The position numbers and the translations under genes were made by a program. A stretch of 6,550 nucleotides of DNA from assembly GCA_003354225.1 (NCBI GenBank), contig PIVH01000277.1:1-6550 (forward strand). Reading direction: 5' to 3'. Origin of the DNA: Globobulimina sp. Lineage: Eukaryota; Foraminifera; Rotaliida. Of the stretch, positions 1 through 6,505 are shown in pieces (the stretch's first letter is position 1; every line of letters starts with the position of its first letter). Under the pieces are notes generated by a model, which did not search any database, was not told the DNA's origin, and worked only from the letters and a program-made list of their open reading frames with translations.

Positions 1-151
1 TCTGAAATCAAAAGGAAATTCTCTCTGTTTCTGGTAAAGCATCACTCCGATTGTTTGCCATAATTAAATTTTTGCAGCGTTATATCCAATAATCCCATCC
101 AGTCATTGGATTATACTGCGTCGAATTGTGTCGGTGACATAATCAGCGATA

Positions 152-194
152 AACGAACAAAAATTAATAATCAAACTGCCATCATTTGTTCGTT
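152..194. repeat. 10-bp inverted repeat, 23-nt loop
   Basis: AACGAACAAA at 152-161 is the exact reverse complement of TTTGTTCGTT at 185-194. It could form a weak hairpin. It is not next to a gene, and a chance origin in AT-rich DNA is quite possible. Confidence 0.35.
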
Positions 195-316
195 CAGAAT
201 GACCAACTTGTAATACATTTTTAACCCATTCGATTACTCTTGACAGTATTGCATAATATTTGTTTCTTCTCGTCGTCTAATCAGGTGATAATATTAGGCG
301 GCGAAAAAATAGATCA

Positions 317-330
317 GTGTGTGTGTGTGT
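317..330. repeat. (GT)7 microsatellite
   Basis: Seven uninterrupted GT dinucleotides are visible. This is a short simple repeat with no evident function. Confidence 0.8.
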
Positions 331-1162
331 TCCAGACAGACTGAGAAATGCGCCGTTAAACAAAATCATTTATAACCAAATACATACTCAAATATTCCAA
401 TTAAAAGGTTCAGGATCAGCTGCATGAAATGGCTTAAATGGTCTACTTTCATTGCAAATTGCAACTTGTAATTCCAATAAAGTCCAATTAATAAATTGCG
501 AAATGGTCGATGGTAACGTAGGGTTTTCTGCAGTTTTCTAAAAACTTTACTGAATAATCACCAGCTTAAATCTAAATACACGGCTCACAAATTACGTGCA
601 ATTGTGGCGATTTAAAGCTATCGATGAATGGAGTTGTGAGGAATAAATTGAATGAATGATTTCTATCAATTTAAGTGCTGAAAATGAGCATAAAATCGGT
701 GGCTTGATATTAATTCATTGCTGGATATGGGGATATTATGGTGAAGAAGCTGTCAATACGAAAAGTTGGTGAGTGTGCGGCAGTGTTCTGCTCATCAACC
801 TTTTGTGTCTGCATGAGCACAATGAATTTGTTCGGTGTTTGTTGTTTTTATTTTTAAAGTTGAAATATGTCAGTTTGTAATTTATAATACAGATATATCT
901 TGAATATACAGCTGTAGGCACAACATATCAAACGTACAATACATTTGGCACCGCAGATATTTTTTTATGCGTTGTTTTGTGTTTGACAATTTATTTTTGT
1001 TTCGTTTTTGTATTATACGTATACTTTTCAAACAATATTTACCTAAATCCAATCCCTTGAACTGTGAAATGAATTGCCAGAATTACCCATAAACCAAGCA
1101 CCATGGCATCAATCTTTGATGGTTTTTGTCTGCTGCCATAACGTACCTAAACTATATATTTT

Positions 1163-1329
1163 AAAAAAGTCATATTTGATTTTCGTTGGCGCTGCATCGA
1201 AACTATACGTTGTATGACGTCGATGTAGCTTACAAAAAAGTCATAATTGTTTTTGGTCGGTCTTGCACCATACGTAGTATGATGTCGATGTAGCATTTAG
1301 CAAACTTACAAAAAAGACATAATTGTTAC
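1163..1329. repeat. Tandem repeat, 71-76 bp unit, about 2.3 copies
   Basis: Copies begin at 1163, 1234 and 1310, each with six A's followed by G(T/A)CATA. The first two run through a diverged middle to a shared end, GTATGA(C/T)GTCGATGTAGC; the third is only the first ~20 bp. The centre of each copy is an imperfect palindrome: ATACgttGTAT in the first, CATACgtaGTATG in the second. The copies differ at many positions, so the duplication is not recent. It lies in non-coding DNA downstream of the tRNA-like unit on the same strand. It may be a minisatellite or the remnant of a small non-autonomous element; I see no coding capacity. Confidence 0.75.
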
Positions 1330-1460
1330 ATACTTGGTAAAACACAACACACGTAATAACTAAGCACATACTGAGTTCTTTGTAGCTGTCTGTATAGTTT
1401 GAGTTAAAAATAAGCATTTCAGAAAGTAATTACAAACCTAAGATTGTCATTGGAATGATT

Positions 1461-1527
1461 TCGCACAACAGGAATTGAACCTGTATCCTGAAACAAATCC
1501 AGTGCTCTACATTTGAGCTATGTGCAA
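1461..1527 (-). pseudogene. tRNA-like unit (tRNA pseudogene or SINE head)
   Basis: Read on the minus strand, the 67 nt fold into most of a tRNA. The acceptor stem TTGCACA/TGTGCGA gives 7 bp with one G-U pair (1521-1527 with 1461-1467). The D stem is GCTC/GAGC (1515-1518, 1504-1507). The T arm is a perfect ACAGG/CCTGT stem with loop TTCAATT (1468-1484). GGTTCAATTCC is a consensus Pol III B box, and TAGCTCAAATGTAGAGC resembles an A box but lacks the D-loop GG. Only 19 nt lie between the D and T stems instead of the usual 22-23, and the anticodon stem shrinks to about CTGG/TCAG with one G-U, so no anticodon can be assigned safely. No T-run terminator follows directly. I read it as a decayed tRNA gene or the tRNA-derived head of a SINE rather than a working tRNA. 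Confidence 0.7.
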
Positions 1528-1582
1528 TGACGCAATTCTATCTATGTGTTCAGTTGGTGAGCTAGCTGGCACAACCTAAAGT

Positions 1583-1588
1583 TTTATT
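1583..1588 (-). terminator. Candidate poly(A) signal of the transposase gene
   Basis: TTTATT on the plus strand reads AATAAA on the minus strand, about 57 nt past the transposase TAA. Position and sequence fit a eukaryotic polyadenylation signal, but AATAAA is common by chance in such AT-rich DNA. Confidence 0.4.
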
Positions 1589-1644
1589 TTGTTAGTAAAA
1601 AATGCTAGAAATGTTTAATTGATTTCGAAAAGTTTTAAAGAAGT

Positions 1645-2712
1645 TTATATTTGTCGATTTGTATCATCATTCAAAAATTCTAATTCTTGTAACAAATTGC
1701 GATAATCCAACCATCGCATTTCCTCTAAACAATCAATAACAGATATCCACGCTTCGCATTGTTCAGTTATTGGTCCCAAACGTTTTAATTTTTGTTTTAT
1801 CCCTAAAAAAACATGTTCAGCAATGTTTAACAATGGATAATAAGCTGGTAAATATAATACATAGCAACCAAATTTATCACAAAAATCATCAATCATAGCA
1901 CGATTATGCCAGCTCGCATTATCCATTAATAAAATAGAATTTGCATATGGATATGGATTAATCTGTTCATATAAACTAGTCCATAGGAAATCCATAAAAC
2001 TCCATTTATCAAAATTATCCCTCGATAAAACATAATCTACAACACCATGGTAGTTTGCCGCTAATAAAATATTTAATTTAAAACCTCTTAAATATGATAC
2101 TGTGTTGTAACAAGGTCTTCCTCTGGGTGAACGACCATAATATCGGTTATGACTTCGATCATTTCTCCATGATTCATCGATGAATAACAATTGTGAATAT
2201 GCAGTACATATTCTATCAAACACAATCCAAAAAATCGCGACTTCAGTAATTGAATGTTCTCTAGAGATCTAATTGAGTTATCAAAAGTAAAAACGTACAA
2301 TGCAGCACATTGAAAACTAAACTTTTGCTGCGCGTTTAAAGGTAAAAACTAAGCGTTCAGTCATATAATAATGGAGAGCTGTTTCCGAAACATGAATTCC
2401 ATTATTTCCTAATATTGTCCTAAATTCAAATAATGTAGTTGATGGATTGCGATATACTTGTGCTAACACAATAAATTGGCCAAATAATGTTAATTTATGT
2501 CTTCGTTTAGGATGTAAATAATGCCTATTTTGTTTTCTAATTACCTCTAAAGGTGTTAACACATCACCAGTTGTGTCAAATATACAACTTAAAGTCCATA
2601 CATATTGCCTGCTAATATCATGAATCTCGCAAATTTGAGAGAGTGGATAATTACCTCTGCGACATGCTTTTAAAATGGCCCATCGTTGTGCAACAGGTAT
2701 GAGTTTTGGCAT
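1645..2712 (-). CDS. DD34E Tc1/IS630-type transposase, two exons
   Basis: This is a cut-and-paste DNA transposase that would act in the nucleus on the ends of its own element. Exon 1 (2712-2323, 130 residues) starts at the first ATG after an in-frame TAA and has the N-terminal helix-turn-helix DNA-binding region (PVAQRWAILKACRRG, then SQICEIHDISRQYVW). Exon 2 (2268-1645, 207 residues) is the DDE catalytic domain: Asp in LLFIDES (codon 2176-2178), Asp in LLMDNASWH (1921-1923) and Glu in LLNIAEHVF (1816-1818). Exactly 34 residues separate the second Asp from the Glu, the Tc1/IS630 spacing. The two parts share one frame and are separated by 54 nt holding four in-frame stops (TAG, TGA, TAA, TAG), read here as a phase-0 intron. 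Joining them gives 337 residues, the normal family length, with the expected basic linker. If the intron is not real, the gene is a decayed pseudogene. I see no convincing terminal inverted repeats nearby. Confidence 0.85.
2269..2322 (-). other. Putative 54-nt intron in the transposase gene
   Basis: Minus strand: exon 1 ends ...GCA AAA, the interruption begins GTTTAG and ends CTCAATTAG, and exon 2 begins ATC TCT AGA. The GT..AG ends fall exactly at phase 0 and remove all four in-frame stops. TTGATAAC 10-17 nt before the acceptor could serve as branch site. The donor GTTTAG is a poor match to GTAAGT or GTATGT, so this intron is less certain than those of the neighbouring gene. The alternative is accumulated stop mutations in a dead element. 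Confidence 0.6.
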
Positions 2713-2842
2713 TCTGTCAGGAAAGTTAAGAAATTTGATCTCTTAGCTAGTTGTGTTTCTGAAGCCATCTTAGTAGTAGGGTCTGTTTTTAAAGTGAAAA
2801 GATTTACAAAGTTAATTAAAAACTAAAAAAAAAAAACAAATA

Positions 2843-4907
2843 TTATTGATTGTTATTTACTTTTCTTTTCTTTACCGGGGGTGGATTGTAAGGATCCACT
2901 TTAAAATTGTGTAATGTTTGTTTATTAAAGCGAGCACCATTTTCGTCCTCATAATGTCCGAATCCATCATCCGTCGGTTCATAACTACCCATCCCTCCAT
3001 CATTGCCAATGCCTCCATCATTATTGCCAGTCCCTCCGCCATTGTTGTTGCCAATCCCTGCACTCAATGCATCTGTCAATGCCAATGCCTCCAACACTGA
3101 CAATGCCTTCATCCCACTGTTAATGCCTCCATCACTGACAAGGCCTTCAACACTGCCAACGCCTCCAACACTGCCAATGCCTCCATCAATGCCAATGCCT
3201 CCATCCTCCGACATTTCTTTCTGATGCGGTCCATCCGTTACCATACTTAACCAATATTGCTCCGCGTCTTGTTTACTGATATCTTTATTTTTCTCTAAGT
3301 AATTCTTGCCGAATTCTTGCATTTGTTCCCGCATAAATCCTGTACATTCAAAAATTTTTACTGCTTTCTCCAGTGCGCTGCTTTTCTCGTCTAATAATAT
3401 GCTGTTGACGCTGATTTGCTCAGCCAATTGATCACTTTGCTGTGTAGAAATTTTGTATAGCAAAAGAGATACATCGGAATAAATCAAAACCTACCGATTG
3501 TAAAATGTCGAAAAGTTGCTTACGATCTTGCAACAGTTGTGCTAATTGTTGCTTTGCGAAGATTTGCCATTCATACATTGACTGCAACTGTTGTGTAAAT
3601 GTGTGCAACTGATTTTGTGCGGGAGGTGTTGTAAATTGTCTCCGAGTCACCCTGGACCCAGCCATTCTTGTTTGCCCTGCATCTTTAAAATAAGACATAG
3701 ACGTGCCGGCATATTTCCTTTGTATTATGCTTTGTTTTTTCTTTCTTCCGACACTGTTAACACGTGGTTTGTTGTCTGGTTTACTAAGTGGTTTGTTGTC
3801 GGAATTATCACCACCATTTGTGTCGGGTTTCATTGGTTTACTAAGTGGTTTGTTGTCGGAATTATCATCATCATTTGTGCCGAATTTCATTGGTTGTTTG
3901 TTGTCGGAATTAGCACCACCGGCATCATTATAATCATTATCGTCACTATCTGGCGAACAAAGATTTACCTGATGCCCACGTTTAACTGCGCTACGTTTAC
4001 CTGTACAATGGGCGAATAAATTAACTGCGCCACGCTGATTAATTTGCATTTGACGCTGATTGGTATACGGGCTTCCTAATCCAAAATTAACTCTTTTATC
4101 ATACATAACAGGCAAATACTTTTTGGAGATATGTTCTCTAACGTCATGCATTGACATTTTGCCATTTGCCATATTAAATGCCAATTTCATTAAATAATGC
4201 TCAGATTTAATTTCTGGTAAAAGCCCAGCTTTGGCCACTACGTCTTTGATATCTGCAAAAGTAGCCTGAACTTTATCGTCCATCTCTTTCTTCTCCGCTT
4301 GTTTCAAATTGGATCTGGTTTGTTTTTTTAATATTTTTTGTGCCGCCACAGTCATCAAAGTCGGTGCTAATGCTGATGATGCGCTAATTTCTGCACCTAT
4401 AATTGTTTACCACACACTACTATATATATAAAAAAAAAGGCAAAACAGATATTTGAACATACAAAGGAATCCTTCTTTTTGTTTTCTTTGTCGTTGGAAT
4501 TTAATCAGTATGTGGTCACCTTTAGGCGGCGTCCACCACTCCATAGGAAAAAAATCTGAATCAAATAAGTCAGTGTCATGCTCGATTGATGTCCATACTT
4601 TATCGAGACGCACTGCACATCCAATATTATCCCCTGCCATATCACAGCCATGGCCATCCCTTTTTGCACAGCCATATAAAGCCTGGATAAATGCAGCGGA
4701 TAGCTCAATTGTTGATTGCGAAGCTGATAAACTCGATAAAACAGCAACTTTTAGTCGATATCTGGTGAACTCTGGATAATTTCCCGCTGATTTTGCACAC
4801 GTTTCGACCTGAATAAAATAAAACAATTTAGTTGCTTTAATAAACTCTTGTTTGGTCTGATGCGCTAATGATTTGCCTGTGTCCGTTGTAAGATCGAAGT
4901 CATTCAT
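2843..4907 (-). CDS. Three-exon gene for a 647-aa repeat-rich nuclear protein, unknown function
   Basis: I do not recognise the family. Exons are 4907-4463, 4396-3495 and 3439-2843; both junctions keep the frame, and the start is the first ATG after an in-frame TGA. The protein has a Cys-containing N-terminal region (residues 1-148; CAKSAG, YGCAKRDGHGC, WWTPPKGD), a Lys-rich helical stretch and possible globular part (about 160-280; HYLMKLAFNMANGKMSMHD), an acidic Asp/Asn/Lys repeat (298-359), a basic patch GRKKKQS, a Gln/Leu-rich probable coiled coil (about 409-485) that continues across the exon 2/3 junction, a Gly/Asp repeat (528-601), and VKKRKV at 638-643, a classical SV40-type nuclear localisation signal. 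It has no signal peptide or membrane segment. It is visibly less AT-rich than the Ubl-Hint-Ubl gene upstream. A chromatin- or DNA-associated structural role is possible but unproven. Confidence 0.7.
2984..3205 (-). repeat. Coding minisatellite, Gly-rich (DGGIG) repeat
   Basis: On the plus strand, variants of CCAATGCCTCCATCA recur, with an underlying unit of about 15-18 nt. On the coding strand they encode D/V/N-GGIG-S/N/I motifs (residues 528-601 of the spliced protein). The array is in two blocks split by a degenerate stretch (NSGMKALSVLEALALTDAL) that still shows the same DNA rhythm. Such arrays change length readily by slippage. Confidence 0.8.
3440..3494 (-). other. 55-nt intron 2 of the repeat-rich gene
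   Basis: The donor is TCG|GTAGGT and the acceptor TTTCTACACAG|CAA, in phase 0. Exons 2 and 3 lie in different frames, and a length of 55 (1 mod 3) restores them exactly. The joined protein continues a Gln/Leu-rich heptad-like helix across the junction (LQS|QSDQLAEQIS), which supports this splice. Confidence 0.85.
3765..3950 (-). repeat. 57-nt coding repeat (SDNKPLSKP)
   Basis: The 28-bp stretch starting ACTAAGTGGTTTGTTGTCGG occurs at 3783 and again at 3840, a 57-nt period. A third partial copy at about 3896 is offset by 48 nt (a 9-nt shortening), and a partial fourth begins at 3766. The encoded peptide is NSDNKPLSKP with acidic spacers (GTNDDD, DTNGGD), in residues 298-359. The frame is kept throughout. 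Confidence 0.8.
4397..4462 (-). other. 66-nt intron 1 of the repeat-rich gene
   Basis: The donor is GTATGT (canonical, minus strand from 4462) and the acceptor ACAATTATAG ends at 4397. Splicing joins a single T from exon 1 to GT from exon 2 to make a Cys codon, and removes an in-frame TAA at 4407-4409. The nearer acceptor TATATATAG would leave that stop in frame and is therefore not used. The interior is T-rich with a run of nine T's followed by an AT stretch. Confidence 0.8.
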
Positions 4908-5101
4908 ATTATTTGGGCAATGTCAATTAAAAAGATATTTACTAATTTCGAAACGATGACAGTTTGTAAGTGTGGTTTTTTTTTTTTAAAATCTTCAAAA
5001 CTTTTAATTTCTTAAAAACAGTACTTTTTTTAGATTATTGGGTTTCCCTGAAAAAAATAAATCATTTAGAGCTAGAAATGGAGAACAAATAAATAAATAA
5101 A
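4908..5101. other. 194-bp intergenic gap
   Basis: This separates the end of the Ubl-Hint-Ubl gene from the start of the repeat-rich gene, so it must hold both the 3' end of one and the 5' leader or promoter of the other. On the minus strand it has AUUUA-type repeats directly after the Ubl2 stop, an ATTAAA variant poly(A) signal at 5003-5008, and homopolymer runs of T (4977-4987) and A-rich leader. I see no clear TATA box. Confidence 0.5.
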
Positions 5102-5114
5102 TCATTTAGAGCTA
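5055..5114. repeat. 20-bp direct repeat spanning the Ubl2 stop
   Basis: The 20-bp sequence AAATAAATCATTTAGAGCTA is found exactly at 5055-5074 and 5095-5114, 40 bp apart. The right copy contains the last codons (Ser-Ser-Lys) and TGA stop of the Ubl2 frame; the left copy lies in the 3' untranslated region. Between them, on the minus strand, are overlapping ATTTA motifs, the core of AU-rich mRNA-instability elements in animals. Confidence 0.85.
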
Positions 5115-5461
5115 CACCATATGTCAGACGAGCCTATATGTTTCGTAAGATGTAATATTGATTCTTTTGTAATTCCATAATGGCTCAGAGACATTTTATC
5201 AACTAACAATATCCCACGAAAAGTTAATCTTTGTTGAATGGAAGGTATGCCTTCTATCTTGCAAATTTTATCTTTAACTTTTTTTACTGTTTCATTTTGT
5301 TCAACATTCAATTTTATTTTTTTCCCAGTGAACATCCTCACAAATATTTGCATAGCATTATGTACTAATATTGAATTTGCAAAAAAATTATGTATCTGAT
5401 TAATACATAAAGTATAGACCAATACGTTATTACTCAAATTTACAAACTTGATGCATGAAAC
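5102..5461 (-). CDS. C-terminal part of Ubl-Hint-Ubl gene: Hint end plus ubiquitin-like domain
   Basis: This continues the upstream frame immediately after the TAA at 5462-5464. It first encodes the last third of a Hint domain: VSCIKF, the strand VLVYTLCI, then HNFFANSILVHN with the terminal His-Asn (Asn codon 5357-5359). Ala follows, then a ubiquitin-like domain starting exactly at ubiquitin's Met1 (codon 5351-5353): MQIFVRMFTGKKI, EGIPSIQQRLTFRG, KESILHL. The fold is easily recognised, but the tail is LTKHIG-SSDIWCSSK instead of the diglycine tail, and the Lys48 position is Ile, so it would not be conjugated like ubiquitin without trimming or at all. The first ATG after the TAA is Met1 of Ubl2, so internal initiation would give a free Ubl. 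Whether this part is translated depends on the TAA. Confidence 0.75.
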   Translation of the reverse strand, partial: VSCIKFVNLSNNVLVYTLCINQIHNFFANSILVHNAMQIFVRMFTGKKIKLNVEQNETVKKVKDKICKIEGIPSIQQRLTFRGILLVDKMSLSHYGITKESILHLTKHIGSSDIWCSSK

Positions 5462-5791
5462 TTAAACTGTTTCCAACTTATTGTTTAATACTTTATCTCC
5501 AACACACAGTTGGTCACAAACCAAATCAGACGAACTCAACTCAGCACTACACCAACTTTGTTTATTTGAAACAAATATGGGATGTCCAACAGTACAAACT
5601 ATTTCATTATGATCACATAATGTAATCACAACTAACTCATTCACAGAATATTGTGATATATTATCAACATGATATATTTCAAATGCATTCTTCTCTAAAT
5701 TAAATGTTGTGACAGCATCACCAATTTCAACACATTCGATATTTATCTCTTTATTATGTGTTGTCAACACCTTTGTGCCAGCAACAAAGCA
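5357..5791 (-). other. Hint (intein-like, A-type BIL-like) domain interrupted by one TAA
   Basis: From Cys239 to Asn383 the domain would span 145 codons, within the usual size of a minimal Hint domain without endonuclease. Block A (CFVAGTKVL), block B (TVGH), the conserved W-C-x-A and L-x-VGDKVL segment, the VYTL strand and the HNFFANSILVHN end are all in order and in one frame. The residue after His-Asn is Ala, not Cys, Ser or Thr, so full protein splicing is not expected; Asn cyclisation and N-terminal thioester cleavage are. The only defect is the TAA at 5462-5464, in the turn between KLETV and VSCI, where other Hint domains have an ordinary residue. Confidence 0.8.
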
Positions 5792-6505
5792 TCCGACTTT
5801 ACGCATAATTACTAAACAAACATTATCATCAGAATTGCTTAATATATCATTATCAAATAATTGCTTCCCATCAAATATAATTTTTTGTTGCGATGTTTCA
5901 ATGTTATATGATTTATAAATAGCATTTTTCAGTTCTCTTACTGTTTTATTTTGACATAAATTTATTTCCCATATCCCATGATCCAATGTCTTAACATTTA
6001 TTGTTTGGTGGTTGTTTGATGATGTAATAATATTATTAATATTATTAATATTATTATTGTTACTTACTGGCATTTCGAATGTGTAGTCTTGTTTAGCTGT
6101 AATAATACTATTATTGTTACTTACTGGCATTTCGAATGTGTTGTCTTGTTTAGCTGTTTGTTGCTTGTTTGATGTAATAATATTATTATTAATATTATTA
6201 TTATTACTTACTGGCATTTCTAATTTTGATTGAATTTCCAAAACAGCAGATACAAATTTAAGTTGTTGAACAATATTATCAGTTAATGCAGCTGCAATTT
6301 TATTCACATTGCATGCAGATTTCATATAACCAGTCAATAAAAAATGCAATGTAATTTGTTCTTTCTTTATATTTGATTTTATTTCTTGTAAATGATATTT
6401 ACATATAAAATCATCCATATTTGCAACATCCTTTTTCACTTTTTCTCTTTTTCTCTTTTTACTTTTTTTCTTTTTTTTATTCTTTTTCTCTTTCTCTTTT
6501 TCCAT
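5462..6505 (-). CDS. N-terminal part of Ubl-Hint-Ubl gene: ubiquitin-like domain plus truncated Hint (BUBL-type)
   Basis: The 347 codons run to TAA. Residues 1-26 are almost all Lys/Glu/Arg; 30-95 look helical with no family I recognise; 96-168 are an Asn-rich linker with three EMPVSNNN motifs; 169-238 are a ubiquitin-like domain (INVKTL, KTVRELKNAI, QQKIIFDGKQLFDN, VCLVIMRKVG). Gly238 is followed by Cys239, which begins an intein-like Hint domain: CFVAGTKVL (block A nucleophile), EIGDAV, EIVCTVGHPIFV (block B, T-x-x-H with His308), QSWCSAELSSSDLVCDQLCVGDKVL. The stop falls before the C-terminal strands and His-Asn. In the related ciliate loci, intein-like cleavage is thought to release or activate the Ubl C-terminus at such a Gly|Cys junction. 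The ATG at 6505 is only the first in the window: the frame stays open to the right edge as poly-Lys, so the true start may lie outside or be Met30. Confidence 0.8.
   Translation of the reverse strand: MEKEKEKKNKKKKKSKKRKREKVKKDVANMDDFICKYHLQEIKSNIKKEQITLHFLLTGYMKSACNVNKIAAALTDNIVQQLKFVSAVLEIQSKLEMPVSNNNNINNNIITSNKQQTAKQDNTFEMPVSNNNSIITAKQDYTFEMPVSNNNNINNINNIITSSNNHQTINVKTLDHGIWEINLCQNKTVRELKNAIYKSYNIETSQQKIIFDGKQLFDNDILSNSDDNVCLVIMRKVGCFVAGTKVLTTHNKEINIECVEIGDAVTTFNLEKNAFEIYHVDNISQYSVNELVVITLCDHNEIVCTVGHPIFVSNKQSWCSAELSSSDLVCDQLCVGDKVLNNKLETV
6026..6220 (-). repeat. Asn-rich linker with three EMPVSNNN repeats
   Basis: The motif EMPVSNNN starts at residues 96, 125 and 144. The two closest DNA copies (ACTTACTGGCATTTCGAATG at 6062 and 6119) are 57 bp apart, and the third at 6206 is 87 bp on and diverged at its end. 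Between the motifs are (AAT)n-like tracts encoding Asn/Ile runs and a TAKQDxTF spacer. The array joins the N-terminal region to Ubl1 and is probably disordered. Confidence 0.85.

Larger units (their letters stand above)
1..1140. other. Non-coding left flank, no supported gene
   Basis: I found no supportable gene on either strand. The only listed open frame (921 to 736, minus) begins with GTG rather than ATG, is 61 codons long, resembles no family and is rejected. The stretch is AT-rich with a (GT)7 run at 317-330, a 10-bp inverted repeat at 152-161/185-194 and a CATCAA/TTGATG hairpin near 1106-1121. Exons of a gene lying mostly outside the window cannot be excluded, because a short exon without a recognisable domain would not be visible by eye. 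Confidence 0.6.

Noticed and set aside
736-921. 61-codon minus-strand open frame
   Set aside because: It starts with GTG rather than ATG, has no recognisable motif, and is of a length expected by chance.
2088-2300. 70-codon minus-strand frame overlapping the transposase
   Set aside because: It is out of frame with the DDE domain. Its RSLENIQLLKSRFF stretch briefly suggested a frameshift, but the spliced in-frame reading through ISREHS to FWIVFDR gives a full-length protein without one.
2713-2769. Upstream ATG at about 2769 (MASETQLAKRS) as transposase start
   Set aside because: It is in a different frame from the transposase, and I see no donor GT that would splice it to the acceptor-like CTTTCCTGACAG; the ATG at 2712 follows an in-frame TAA.
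1550-2842. Terminal inverted repeats of the transposon
   Set aside because: Comparing 1550-1645 with 2713-2842 by eye gave only a weak AT-rich similarity (TTTAATTGATTT versus TTTAATTAACTT), no better than expected for this base composition.
3591-4019. Plus-strand open frames at 3591-4019, 3703-3933, 3003-3224, 2918-3100 and 4453-4779
   Set aside because: They are antisense to well-supported minus-strand exons, and their repetitive peptides simply mirror the coding repeats.
4811-4840. TTTTATTTTATTCAG|GTC acceptor-like site inside exon 1 of the repeat-rich gene
   Set aside because: There is no usable donor upstream within a reasonable distance, and the frame is open through the site.
2269-6505. 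Ciliate-type genetic code (TAA/TAG read as Gln)
   Set aside because: It was tempting because of the BUBL-like gene and its TAA. However, the coding exons use CAA for Gln with no other internal TAA or TAG, the interruption at 2269-2322 contains TGA as well, and the exon 2/3 frame change at 3440-3494 needs an intron under any code.
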